Source of the DNA: Azorinus chamasolen
Lineage: Eukaryota > Mollusca > Bivalvia > Cardiida > Solecurtidae
Direction of reading: 5' to 3'
Assembly: GCA_963576725.1 (NCBI GenBank)
Contig: OY755252.1
Location: 28,650,078 to 28,714,077, forward strand
DNA length: 64,000 nucleotides
Shown: one piece after another, positions 11,121 through 21,319 of the stretch
Numbering within the stretch: the stretch's first letter is position 1
Layout of the letters: the number at the start of each line of letters is the position of its first letter
The notes under the pieces: generated by a model
The model's input: only the letters and a program-made list of their open reading frames with translations
The model's database searches: none
Told to the model about the DNA's origin: nothing
Program-made: the position numbers and the translations under genes

Positions 11121-11428
11121 TTTGCATTTTATTGGAATTTTAGCGTTTTTATTTTTTCACATGTTTTATCAATGTGTAGGCACGTGCCTAAAGTGCCTAT
11201 TAATAACTTGGACGAAATAACATTAATAACTTGGACGAAACCAACTCTGCAGCCACTGGACATGACAATATGCGCAACCGGATGGATAGTTGTATTCATC
11301 CTGAAATCTAACTGGATGGCAGCTTTTGTTTTGTTTTGCTTTTTTTCGTGTTTCTCGATAGAAGGCTAGCCCGTTTGACATCAATTTCGCTCTTGAACTT
11401 AGATGCAAATCGTTTTCGTCATTGTTTA

Positions 11429-11881
11429 CAGGGGCGGATCCAAGATTTCAGATTGGGGGGGGGGGGGTAGAAATGTTTTTGGAGGGGAGGGTGTAGAGTT
11501 TTATGTTTGATTACATAATTAAATAGTGTGTTTGTAATTCATGTTGAAAAAGAGCTTAATTGGGGAAGGGAAATAAAACACTCCTACTAAATCATTGTTT
11601 TATTGATTTTTAATAGATACAACGACCACTAAATTACATCAATTATTTTGTGTTAAAGGCAGGTGGCTGCTTAAAGCAAAGTGAAAGTAAAACAGAACGC
11701 TCCTATGGGAGCGTTCTGTTTTACTTTCACCTTGCTTTAAACAGCCACCTGCTCTAAATACCAAGTAATTAACACAATTTAGTGGTCGTTATAGAACGGT
11801 ATTACTGTATATAGATCTAAAATATTACTAAAAATTGTTTCGGCAATTTATGGGGGGGGGGCGTACGCCGGCTCCGCCCCT
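11429..11881. mobile_element. hAT-like MITE with G-rich ends, hosting an H MITE
   Basis: The left end CAGGGGCGGATCCAAGATTT and right end GCCGGCTCCGCCCCT are loosely inverted, with poly-G stretches inside each end. An H-family MITE occupies 11616-11809. A clear 8-bp target duplication is not visible. Confidence 0.5.
11616..11809 (+). mobile_element. H-family TA-type MITE
   Basis: The palindrome arms GTAAAACAGAACGCTCC and GGGAGCGTTCTGTTTTAC are perfect. CAGGTGGCTGCTTAAAGC pairs with GCTTTAAACAGCCACCTG. The right end is TAGAACGGTATTACTGTA. The left end has lost its first bases. Confidence 0.8.
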
Positions 11882-12949
11882 CCCCCCCCTCTAAACATGC
11901 GCCTCGTTTACATATGTCATGTATGCAGGACAAGAACTAGAACGCGCGAAATATTGGAATGGGTCGCTGTAGGGTGGGATCAAAGATTGGAATACAATAG
12001 AACCTGTCTTCAGCGGTCAACAATGAGGGAATGGGTTAAACCATTATCACTTTCATAGTATACGAACCAAGCATATGCCAATCCTGATCGTATATGAGGT
12101 ATACATCGACAGGATCAAAAGCGTCATCTGCTCTTTCAGACCAATGTACAGCTGGCAAGTGCTTCCGAATTTTCTCTTTTTACTTCATTAAAGAGGACGG
12201 TTTTACATATGAGAATAAAGAGAGAATCATTGCGTGACATATACGACTACGGTTGATCAAGATACCTTTATGAAATATTGATTTCATTATTGTGTTAGAA
12301 TTTAATCAATAATGCTTGATCAATTGAAATAGTGTAATAGAAAATTATTTCTCAACTGGGTCACTGGAGGGACAATGTTGTCTTTTATTTATATGACAGC
12401 CTGTCTGTAACATTTATAGTTGCATTATCTATAGGAGCTCTCTCATCTGAGTCTGCACTGTTTGCAATGGAAAATCCATGCCTTGCCTGCATGTTTTATG
12501 CTTTTGCCTAGGAAAACCATTTCAACATATCCTGTATATTTTTGAAAAGATGCCTAATTAATATTCAATGAGGTCAGAGTGATAAAAAATATATGTTAAA
12601 TACGCACCGGGTCGCCCTTAGCAGACAAAAGGTTAATTTCTCCATTCGTAAAGATCAAACGAAATTATAAAGATTATATACATACTTTACTGTACAAAAT
12701 ACCCATATTTTTTAACTATTTTTTTACATATGCATATTTAACCTTTATTTTGCAAAGCACAACCAGCCTTGATTTATGCTTTGAAATTGTATAGACATTC
12801 TCTTCAAAATAACTTTGGCTTTAAGTATCTGTTTAAATCAACTTAAATGTTGTCGCTATGGGTGGAACACATATTTTATGTTGTTCAGAGCAGTTAAACC
12901 CAAGTGCGTCATATCTTGTTGCAATCAACTGACTGGGTATACAGTAGAA
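11882..12949. other. Gene-free stretch with MITE scraps
   Basis: The only supported pieces are a G-like end (AATAGAACCTGTCTTCAGCG at 11999), a C right end (GAGGGAATGGGTTAA to 12039) and a hairpin arm (ATAGGAGCTCTCTCATCTGA at 12431) of B or D type. Confidence 0.45.
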
Positions 12950-13142
12950 CCCCTCTAATTTGGAATTCTAGAAGAGAAAGGACCTAAAACCCATTAGGCA
13001 GGTGGATTCTCAATACAGGATGAAAGTCATGCAGAAGGCTCAGTGGAGCTTTCGGCGTGACTTTCACCCTGCATGAAGCTGCCACCTGTTTCCAAGACCG
13101 ATATTTATGCTCAATTGAACTTCCGGTTTAGAGGGGTTCTAT
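12950..13142 (+). mobile_element. G-family TA-type MITE
   Basis: The left end TACAGTAGAACCCCTCTAA and right end TTAGAGGGGTTCTATGG flank a stem in which GGATGAAAGTCATGCAG pairs with GGCGTGACTTTCACCCTGC. It is non-coding. Confidence 0.8.
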
Positions 13143-13205
13143 GGCATGGTACATTCTTCTCGCATAAGCAAATATCGTATGACTGCAGCAGACATCCCTC
13201 GTATA

Positions 13206-13421
13206 TTAACCCTTTCGCTGCCAAACTCTGTCGTCTGCTAACTTTGTCGTCTGCCACACATTTTCATTTTTTTTTATTTTCTACATTTTTGTTTCAAAAA
13301 CATAGTAACAGTAACAAACAGCTTGGATCCTGATGAGACGCCGAGTTACTCGGCGTCTCATCTGGATCCAAACTGTTTGCATAGGTAATCACAGATCCGG
13401 CATTGGCAGCGAAAGCGTTAA
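13206..13421 (+). mobile_element. A-family TTAA MITE
   Basis: It starts TTAACCCTTTCGCTGCCAAA and ends GGCAGCGAAAGCGTTAA. The central palindrome (about 13323-13380) is perfect over GATGAGACGCCGAGTTACTC and its complement. Confidence 0.9.
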
Positions 13422-13642
13422 ATCAGTTTGTACTAGGCCTACCTTTGCTCGGCACCTGTATCTGATCGGAATGTAACCTGACCGATACTGTGATATAATG
13501 TTTGCAACATGAATTTGAAGTCGATGACAAGGTTTGCAAACGACAAGACGTGTTGACTAGGGAAATACAATTTCAGAAGACACCAGTCATACCATTGTTA
13601 CATTATACATGTGTGATCAAAACTGAAATGTATCAATATACA

Positions 13643-13712
13643 TCAAATACGTCAACTAGTATGAATTTACAAATACGCCAACTAGAATGTATTTACAAAT
13701 ACGCCAACTAGC
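13643..13712. repeat. 26-bp tandem repeat, three copies
   Basis: The word TACGYCAACTAG recurs at 13649, 13675 and 13701 with AATTTACAAA or ATTTACAAA spacers. The equivalent part of copy A has only one such unit (GACGCCAACCAG near 2281). Confidence 0.75.
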
Positions 13713-13948
13713 ATTAATTTTCATTACGTTAACTCATGTGTTACAATATTTAATTATAAAGATGGATGTAGAGTCAATTTCCTGTAGTACGATGAAACTG
13801 GCGACAACAAAAACAGCCCATGAAATATAATCACACCAACATAAACACCAACTACATAATTTAGAACATTGCGAAATCTTATTAAACCTTTACTTCGCCA
13901 ACATTCACGTAAGGAATAATGGCATCATAAATATTAATTGGATTAACT

Positions 13949-14298
13949 CAAGTAAAACAGTTTACTTTCACCTTGCTTTAACCCTTTACCTGATAGAAGC
14001 GGCTTTTCGCGTGTTTGATTTATTCCTCCGCTGAAGAAAATAGTTCAAATTCATACAGTCATGAACATATTGCATAATAAATATTTTCTATATCCTAGTA
14101 GATGGTAGCTTAAAGCAAGCTGAAAGTAAAGCAGAATGCGCCTTAAGGCGCATTCTGCTTTACTTTCAACCTGCTTTAAGTGGTCATATGTCTTCAAAAC
14201 TAGAAACAGGCTATTGGGTAAAGGGTTAAGCAGCCACCCGTCCTAAATACCAACTAATTAACACAATTTAGTGGCCGTTATAGAGAGATTTTACTGTA
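13949..14298 (+). mobile_element. H-family MITE hosting an L MITE
   Basis: The short left part (AGTAAAACAGTTTACTTTCA) and intact right part (TTAGTGGCCGTTATAGAGAG, TTTTACTGTA) are separated by L at 13978-14229. The break is at the TTAA of the H stem (GCTTTAAGCAGCC). Confidence 0.7.
13978..14229 (+). mobile_element. L-family TTAA MITE carrying an H-type hairpin
   Basis: Ends are TTAACCCTTTACCTGATAGA and CTATTGGGTAAAGGGTTAA, with TTAA on both sides. The central palindrome (GAAAGTAAAGCAGAATGCGC around CCTTAAGG) has the same arms as the H family, although H belongs to the TA class. Confidence 0.75.
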
Positions 14299-14449
14299 CT
14301 ACATACACAGGAACTGTAGAATATGACACAACTGTAGACTCTATTCTATATGACGTCATACGCATACTGAGCAGACTGATCTACTCTGTTTGCAAAGGAA
14401 TGCATAGAAAGGTGAATTTATCGAATAAGGGGTTAAATGGCAATACTTT

Positions 14450-14560
14450 AGCAAATTGTTTGGATCCAGATCAGATACCGAGTTCGTGTAACTCGGCGAA
14501 TCATCAGGATCCAAACAGTGTGATATTTGGATTGTATGTTTGCAGAAATATGAAATACGC
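14450..14560 (+). mobile_element. A-type hairpin remnant, copy B version
   Basis: AATTGTTTGGATCCAGATCA pairs with CATCAGGATCCAAACAGT around CGAGTTCGTGTAACTCGGCG. It matches 3207-3330 of copy A. Confidence 0.6.
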
Positions 14561-15054
14561 GTGAGACAGGCACGGTAGGGGGCGAACTTTACTCAACATG
14601 TTAATTGTTAAAGGCAGAGCTACATATAAAGCTGTGTACCCAAGTACTAAAATCCAACGGTTACCCTATACTTTGACAACTCGTATCGTCACAGTATAGG
14701 GTTTGGTGGAGAAATAAAGAAACTATTCTTGTAGATTTTTGCAGCTTATCTCGACTTTGTGATTGCGTCCTGTGTGTGGCCTTTCCTGCTTTACTTTACT
14801 ACTTTTTCATGTAGTTATGAGTGAAAAAACAAATTCACAACACCTAAACCAGCGAATACTATTTAAACAACAACAGTGTATTAGTTTCGAACAATTAAAT
14901 TCTAGATACGACTACGAATTTCTCGGAGTTTTATCCAGATCCAGTATTTTTGCAAATGTAACCATAGATTGCTTTATAGTGTTGACTGTTAAACAGCGTT
15001 TTAAATGTTATTTGATGTTTTTTAAGTAGGCTACCACGCTCCATTTCATATAAT

Positions 15055-15304
15055 TTAACCATTCGGTTGCTGTTCATGTCAATGTACCTACCTGTAAATA
15101 GTAAAGACCCAGATGAGACAGCTCCTGCAGGAGCTGTCTCATCAGGGTCTGCATTATTTACAAGTTGATTGTGCAACCAGTGCAATCCACAGCAGTGATT
15201 TCACGGCGAAATACTTGTAGACAATGAAGATATATGTAATTATACAACAGGGCATGTGTAAAGAAGGAAAAATTTATTTCAAAATTCAGCACGCGAAGGG
15301 TTAA
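15055..15304 (+). mobile_element. B-family TTAA MITE between 70-bp direct repeats
   Basis: It contains the full palindrome (GATGAGACAGCTCCTGCAGG) and the right flank (GGCATGTGTAAAGAAGGA). The right end is CGCGAAGGGTTAA and the left end TTAACCATTCGGTTGCTG. A 70-bp sequence with TTAA at both of its own ends precedes the element (14989-15058) and follows it (15301-15370). Confidence 0.85.
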
Positions 15305-15789
15305 ACAGCGTTTTAAATGTTATTCGCTTTTTTATAAGTGGGCTACCACGCTCCATTTCATATGATTTAAAGAATGTCACCGTAGTTAGGTCACCCGTAG
15401 ATGACGAAGGTTTAATTTCGTTACTTGTAAAGATCCACAGGGCTGATAACTACAATAGTCCCATTAGATTTTTAATGTATTCACCCGTCGATCTCAGGAT
15501 TAACACTTATCATGCAAATAGCAACCTGACTATCTTTTTCAAACAGCCTATAGAGATCCAAGATCAAAGCGTCTCAACACAATCTCCGAGGATAGTAGTT
15601 TCTATACAACTTCAGTGAACCGAATGAAAAATTATAAGTTTTGCTGACACATTTGTTTCGTCAGATTAAGAAACGATACTCTTGTTAATTATACCCCATT
15701 ACCAAAGTCGGTCATACAAAATGTCATCTCCAACTCCATCCATCACACGGCGAGATAAGGGACGGTAGTTTGAGCTTCGGTTGACCAAC

Positions 15790-16016
15790 TTAACCCTTTC
15801 CTCCATAAATACGCCTTTCTACGCCTCTGTAACAGTCACTTCTTGAAACCATTGTGGTAAATAGAGCATTTGCTCCTATAGGAGCAATGCTCTATTTGTC
15901 ACAATGTTTTCAAACTACAAAATTCTAACATTTTCCTTTTCTCTAGTTAATACTCCTTTTCGGTAGATTTATTCAAAGAGGTTGGATCTAAAATAGCATA
16001 TGAAATCTTGTGTTAA
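15790..16016 (-). mobile_element. C-family TTAA MITE
   Basis: The palindrome GAGCATTTGCTCCTATAGGA lies within arms GAAACCATTGTGGTAAATAG. The other flank has TCCTTTTCGGTAGATTTATT. Both ends are TTAA, but the inner end bases are diverged (CCCTTTCCTCCAT and AAATCTTGTG). Confidence 0.75.
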
Positions 16017-16326
16017 TCCCTCTGTTGTTACCAAATTTATGTCTCCTCACACTCTAATCTTGTTTCTGCAAACAGAGAAGACCCAGATCAGACGGTTCCT
16101 AAGCGAGACGTTTGATCAGGGTTTTCTCTGTTTGCCAACGAAATAATTTAAATATGATTATACAGTTTTTGCCATGACCAAACATTTATGTGTTCATGGC
16201 AAATATTAACAAATAAAACAATTACAGCACTTTTTGAACAACCCTCGTACCATTGTAGAAACTAATCTAATTTATAGTCATGGTGTATTTTTTTTCTGGC
16301 ATGCATATTCATGAAGTAAATACTTA
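16013..16326 (-). mobile_element. D-family MITE shared by both segmental copies
   Basis: The hairpin GCAAACAGAGAAGACCCAG with partner GATCAGGGTTTTCTCTGTTT and the flank CATATTCATGAAGTAAAT match the D element at 5321-5556 of copy A. Confidence 0.7.
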
Positions 16327-16742
16327 AGTGTCGTAGAAACTACTGACCGATTGTCAAACAGTTTGGATCCTGATGAGACACCGAGGTACCCGACATAAAC
16401 ATTGGGAGCGGTAACCTTTTGTGTGCATCTTCATTCGCCAATTAACTCCATGAGTATTTCTGGAAATCACTGACGCTGCATATATTAGTTGGATGAATTG
16501 TTACCACGCCATGCGTAAACATGACCCTTTAGATACGGCAGGAATTGTAGAATCAATTATATAACATTCAAAGCAGGATCTCTCTGATCGGAGTCTACTC
16601 TGGTTGCAGACGCACTGTTATGAAGAAAAAGGTTGACATATAGATAAACACTTACTCCATTAAATTGTACATATACAGTAGAGCCTGTCTTTCGCGACCA
16701 TCAAAGAGATCTTCTTATAGGGTTTATAAGGCAGATGGGGTG

Positions 16743-16947
16743 TTAACCCCTTCGCTGCCAAAATCTGTTGTTGTTGTCTGCTACACATTTTCATTGTTTT
16801 TATTTTCTTCATTTTTGTTTCAAAACGATAGTAACAGTAACAAACAGTTTGGATCCTGATGAGACGCCGAGTTACTCGGCGTCTCATCTGGATCCAAACT
16901 GTTTGCATAGGTAATCACAGATCCGGCATCGGCAGCGAATGGGTTAA
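16743..16947 (+). mobile_element. A-family TTAA MITE nested in G
   Basis: TTAACCCCTTCGCTGCCAAA to GGCAGCGAATGGGTTAA with a perfect central palindrome (16840-16905). It occupies the stem TTAA of the host G element, seen intact as AGCTTAATGCAGG in other G copies. Confidence 0.9.
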
Positions 16948-17042
16948 TGTATGTCAAAGGTAATGCAGAATGCAGGGACTTTCTGCTTTGCTTTTGTCCT
17001 GCATTAAGCTAGCAACCACCAGCCTTATAAGATTCCTTTTGT

Positions 17043-17256
17043 TTAACCCTTTCCCTGCCAATGCCGGATCTGTGATTACCTAAGCAAACAGTTTGGATCC
17101 AGGTGAGACGCCGAGTAACTCGGCGTCTCATCAGGATCCAAACTGTTTGTTAATGTTCCTATGTTTTTGAAACAAAAATGAAAAAATCAAAAGAATGAAA
17201 TTTTGCAGCAGACGACAAAGTTAGCAGACGACAGAGTTTGGCAGCGAAAGGGTTAA
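17043..17256 (-). mobile_element. A-family TTAA MITE nested in the same G element
   Basis: TTAACCCTTTCCCTGCCAAT to GGCAGCGAAAGGGTTAA, inverted relative to the A element at 16743. The palindrome GACGCCGAGTAACTCGGCGT is perfect. Confidence 0.9.
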
Positions 17257-17394
17257 TAATTGAACGGCCGCTTATGAATGGTTGTGCTGTAAGATGATTG
17301 CAAATGCTAGTTAGATAGAAAATATGGGTACACGTACTCATACTATATAAGAAATAGTACAGCCCACATCGGGCCTTATTGCATTATAGTGACC

Positions 17395-17505
17395 TACCAG
17401 TCAGCCGGAAAATAGTTTAAGGCCCGAAGCCGAAGGTCCTGCAGGAGCTTTCAGCATTACTTAACACATGCACTAAGCTGTCACATGTGTTTCTAGCTAT
17501 CGGTA
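17395..17505. mobile_element. G-type hairpin remnant
   Basis: GGTCCTGCAGGAGCTTTCAG, then GCACTAAGCTGTCACATG, resembles half of a G palindrome. Ends are not seen. Confidence 0.45.
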
Positions 17506-17509
17506 GTGA

Positions 17510-17970
17510 TACATTTAAGAGCAACTCTGTAGGCCTATTGTAAGTTTTGGAAGAACCAAACTTTTAGTTCAAATTATCCCGAAGTTCGAGTTATCCGAGT
17601 TCGTGATATCTAAAACAAAGTCAGCGTCAAACTATTTTGATACTGATACGATCTGGATCAAATCTGGGTCAAATCTGCTTCCAAACGGATTCACCAAGTA
17701 TGGCAAAATATTTAATATTGATTATAGACTGATATACAAGCTCTTCACCAAAACTGTTAACACTTCTATTGCAAACATATCGCACTGCTTAAGCAAACGT
17801 GCGGGAAACATTTGCTACTGTCATGCTAGACTAAGTACTGCTATTGCCATACTGCCGCTGCTGCAGCTGATACATGACCCAATAGACGTTTAGTGCCCTC
17901 ACTTACTTATACAAGTACTAGATCTAGTAGTACTACTGTTCCGTGATAATGCGTCAATGGCTAATATAGT
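17510..17970. other. No gene supported
   Basis: A 96-codon frame at 17603-17893 has no recognisable domain. 17540-17610 (AAGTTCGAGTTATCCGAGTT) resembles a common TTCGAGTTATC-type interspersed repeat and matches 6955-7035 of copy A. Confidence 0.4.
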
Positions 17971-18262
17971 GGGAGTGGTGGTCCAGTGGTAGGACGTAAG
18001 ACGTGGATCGGAGGTTCCCCGGTTCGAATCCTTCCATCGGACTCTCAGATTTTACTGAGCAAAATACATACATCCCACATTTGCTCCTCTCCACCCAGGT
18101 CTATAAATGGGTACCTGTGAGGAAATAAGCCAATGCGCATCGGCTGCCTTGGGTGTCGAATGTTAATGGCCGACTTATAACCCAATCATCAAGGTGTAAA
18201 TTGTGAAGTCGGGAGAATAAGTGTATAGTTTCAGACTATAAATCTCACCTTTACCTTTACCT
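17971..18262 (+). mobile_element. tRNA-derived SINE
   Basis: An A box (TGGTCCAGTGG, 17979-17989) and a B box (GGTTCGAATCC, 18021-18031) stand 42 bases apart, as in a polymerase III promoter of tRNA origin. A roughly 200-base unrelated body follows, ending in CACCTTTACCTTTACC, a short-repeat tail. The tRNA part does not fold convincingly as a working tRNA and runs straight into the body, so this is a SINE and not a tRNA gene. Target duplications are not clear. Confidence 0.85.
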
Positions 18263-18386
18263 GTTTGATGTTTTAGGAACATTAATTATAATGTACAACG
18301 CATTATGTTAACATTACGGACTTTATAACATATAATGTATTGCTTTCAAAATGCGCTGTTACATAGCTTCGGCTTATCAAAATAAA

Positions 18387-18967
<581 letters not shown>

Positions 18968-19201
18968 GATATCACAATGTAATATATTCTGAAAATGGGT
19001 GATCCTTCGAAAGCAAAAGTAGAAATGCAAAAAGAGAAAATTGCAGACTCGGTTTTATTAAGTCTGTTCATGAGTAGTAATTAAAAGTGCAACACTACTC
19101 ACGCCCCCTAGCACCGGCTTAAGCAGTATTCAATTTTCAAAACTAATAACATGAAAACTAATGATCCCGAATGACCAGAAAATATAACAACACTGAGAAT
19201 G
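18968..19201 (+). repeat. Dispersed single unit of the 300-bp satellite
   Basis: GGGTGATCCTTCGAAAGC, CGGCTTAAGCAGTATTCAA and CCAGAAAATATAACAACAC match the array at 23217-23918. It stands alone here. Confidence 0.8.
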
Positions 19202-19870
19202 TAACTTTATTATGATTAATCAATACAGTTTCATCCACATAAGGACGCATTTGAAGTCTTTGTCAACAGTACAGAAAAAACTAAGACGGTTCATGTAAGA
19301 TCATTCAGGCCAGGGGTCGCTCTATTTGTTTATGTAATAATCTAAACTTGTAAGTTCCGCTATAACCAAGCATTCATAATATGTATGATGCCATTATTTC
19401 TTACATAAATATGCATCATGTAAATGATCAATATATATTTTGAGCATTTCAAAACACACGAGAATTAGTGACTAAGGTCGCAAACGGGAATTTACACATA
19501 GTGTAGAACTAGATCAGTCTTGGTGTAATGGCGGTGTGCTTTTAGTTGACAGTTCAAATCTTTACCATACTCAGTAGCTGAAAAGTAACTACTTTCTCCG
19601 TGGCGTTCCTAGAAAAGAGTATCGCGGATTGATTTTCTAAACTGAAATCAGCCCCGTGGTATACATCATACGTAGGATTATCACCCACATAAACACACAT
19701 TTTGCGCATGCTTCATTCATGGAATGTTTATCCAGGGTCAATTGTTATGCAGATTATCAACCCCAAATGTCATGTTTCTATGAATGCTTACTGTTTAACA
19801 TTTAACCTGCTATGAATTATCCGGAAAACAGCATGTTCACAGTTGGAGTTGTTTGTTACTTTGTATCTAC
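19202..19870. other. No recognisable feature
   Basis: No open frame or repeat match. A stretch near 19370-19420 (TATGATGCCATTATTTCTTA) recalls the D-family flank but lacks hairpin and ends. Confidence 0.35.
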
Positions 19871-20290
19871 TAGACAATAGTCGATATACGAATCTTGTTT
19901 CAGCAGATTGGAGTGTTAATTTGTATTTAAGCGACACTTGTCGATATACGACGCCATGTCCGCTCTCTATATCAGATAATGCTCCTCTAATTATCGATAT
20001 ACGATGCCATGCCCGCTCTCCCTATTTGAATACATTCGAGTAGTCGATATACGATGTCATTGCTACTGTCGATATTAGACAACTTGCCAATAGTCGATCA
20101 ACGACGCTATGTTCACTCTATTTATTCGGAAGCGTTCCATTAGTCAATAAACGACGCCATGTCCGCTCTCTATGATAGACAGTATTCCAATAGTCGATAT
20201 ACGACGCCATGCCCTTTCTGTATTACATTCTAAAAGTCTATATTGTTCGCTACGTCCACACTCTAATAGTCAATAAACACGAATAGACTG
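19871..20290. repeat. 50-bp minisatellite
   Basis: The word GTCGATATACGACGCCATG, followed by CCGCTCTCTAT, recurs with starts near 19881, 19941, 19994, 20044, 20094, 20144, 20194, 20238 and 20270. The central five intervals are exactly 50 bases, and the edges are more diverged. Confidence 0.9.
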
Positions 20291-20375
20291 AAGATTTGTT
20301 ACTGAGCAACATTCATAATCGACCTGTCAATAGCATAAGACCACAAATGTGTGCCGTTTTATTACAAAAACACTA

Positions 20376-20520
20376 AACGAGTTGCACAAAGATATAACAA
20401 TCACAATTAGGGGACGATGGAAGTACCTCCTTGAAACGGTCAATGGCAAGTGTCACTGGGGATTTAAACCGGATATGGGGCGCCCAACCTCACACTTAAA
20501 GACAAGAAGTGATATAAAAG
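20376..20520 (+). mobile_element. Interspersed repeat K, partial
   Basis: CTTGAAACGGTCAATGGCAA, GGGGATTTAAACCGGATATG and CGCCCAACCTCACACTTA match the K copy at 22531. Confidence 0.75.
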
Positions 20521-20639
20521 TGATAGTACAAGGTTCCGACGCTCTCCTTATGTTTCCAGATTTTAGAGGACGTCTTCACAGAAAACTAAGGTTTTCCTGT
20601 CGGCCTACATGAAAAGAGAACAGTGTGAATTCCAACTGT

Positions 20640-21319
20640 AAAAAGGTTGACAACCAGACATGCAGTTTGTTGTCGTACTTAAGGATCATGTCCCTTTTTA
20701 ATGATTTTTTAACATATTTGAACAAAATATGGCCAATCATTTTACGACGTTTACAAATTATATCACCATAACATTCCGAGTGTGAAATACCATGTCATTA
20801 GAGCGCCTTAATATTATATTTGTACTTGCCATTAAGTGAGAGATTTCGATAATAAAATTTAGAGAATGTTTTTTTTAGTTTATGATATCTATACCCTTGC
20901 TTAAGGAGGTTTTCATTTGAAATGTGATTTCGACTGTTAAAATCGTCAATAGAAGAACAAGCGCTAGCGAAACGAATAAATTGAGATATATAAACCCCGT
21001 AAGATGGAACATGTGAACATCTCCATCAAGATGGGAGAAGTTTGCAATATTAAACTCATTTTTTTTTCTTTTGTCATAAATGCTAGACGAAATACTTCCA
21101 TTGCCTAGGTCGAGAAAAGCCGCAGAAGTGTCCGAAGGGTTAACTTTGTTCAGTTTGAGTTCTTTTGGGTAAATGGTTGGAATCAAAATATCAAAGAAAG
21201 GGTAACCTAAGTTGAACATATCATCTAAATATCGATAAGTATCATTGAAGGCTTTAATGACATCTTCTTGTGATTGTGGGTTCAAATTCAACATGAACTC
21301 TCTCTCTCATAGCAGTACA
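20640..21319 (-). pseudogene. Reverse-transcriptase pseudogene, C-terminal half
   Basis: Reading the minus strand, a frame from about 21319 to 20990 contains the catalytic motif YRYLDD, the active-site box of reverse transcriptases. It is followed by IYPKELKLNK and IYDKR, typical of a retroelement family I remember from bivalves and cnidarians but cannot name. After the residues LDGDV (near 21015) the reading frame shifts. In the next frame SYGVYISQFIRFA and QGYRYHKL continue the same protein. Stops near 20800 and further decay follow down to about 20640. The 139-codon ORF is thus partly wrong-frame after the shift. The upstream half is at 23919-25240. Confidence 0.8.

Larger units (their letters stand above)
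16674..17291 (+). mobile_element. G-family MITE hosting two A-family MITEs
   Basis: The left end TACAGTAGAGCCTGTCTTTC and right end GGCCGCTTATGAATGGTTGT (then GCTGTA) enclose a G hairpin near 16955-17030. It is interrupted at two TTAA sites by A elements in opposite orientations. The outer G element corresponds to the one at 6550 in copy A. Confidence 0.85.
13450..17610 (+). repeat. Segmental duplication, copy B
   Basis: The counterpart of 2085-7050, same orientation, about 11 kb downstream. It lacks the A element at 4332, the D element at 4733, the GATC-rich element at 3442 and the H composite at 6064. It has its own H/L nest (13949), B element (15055), C element (15790) and two A elements (16743, 17043). 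Confidence 0.85.

Noticed and set aside
17971..18050. A possible tRNA gene with A and B boxes
   Set aside because: The promoter boxes are good but the tRNA folds poorly and the sequence runs into a SINE body and short-repeat tail.
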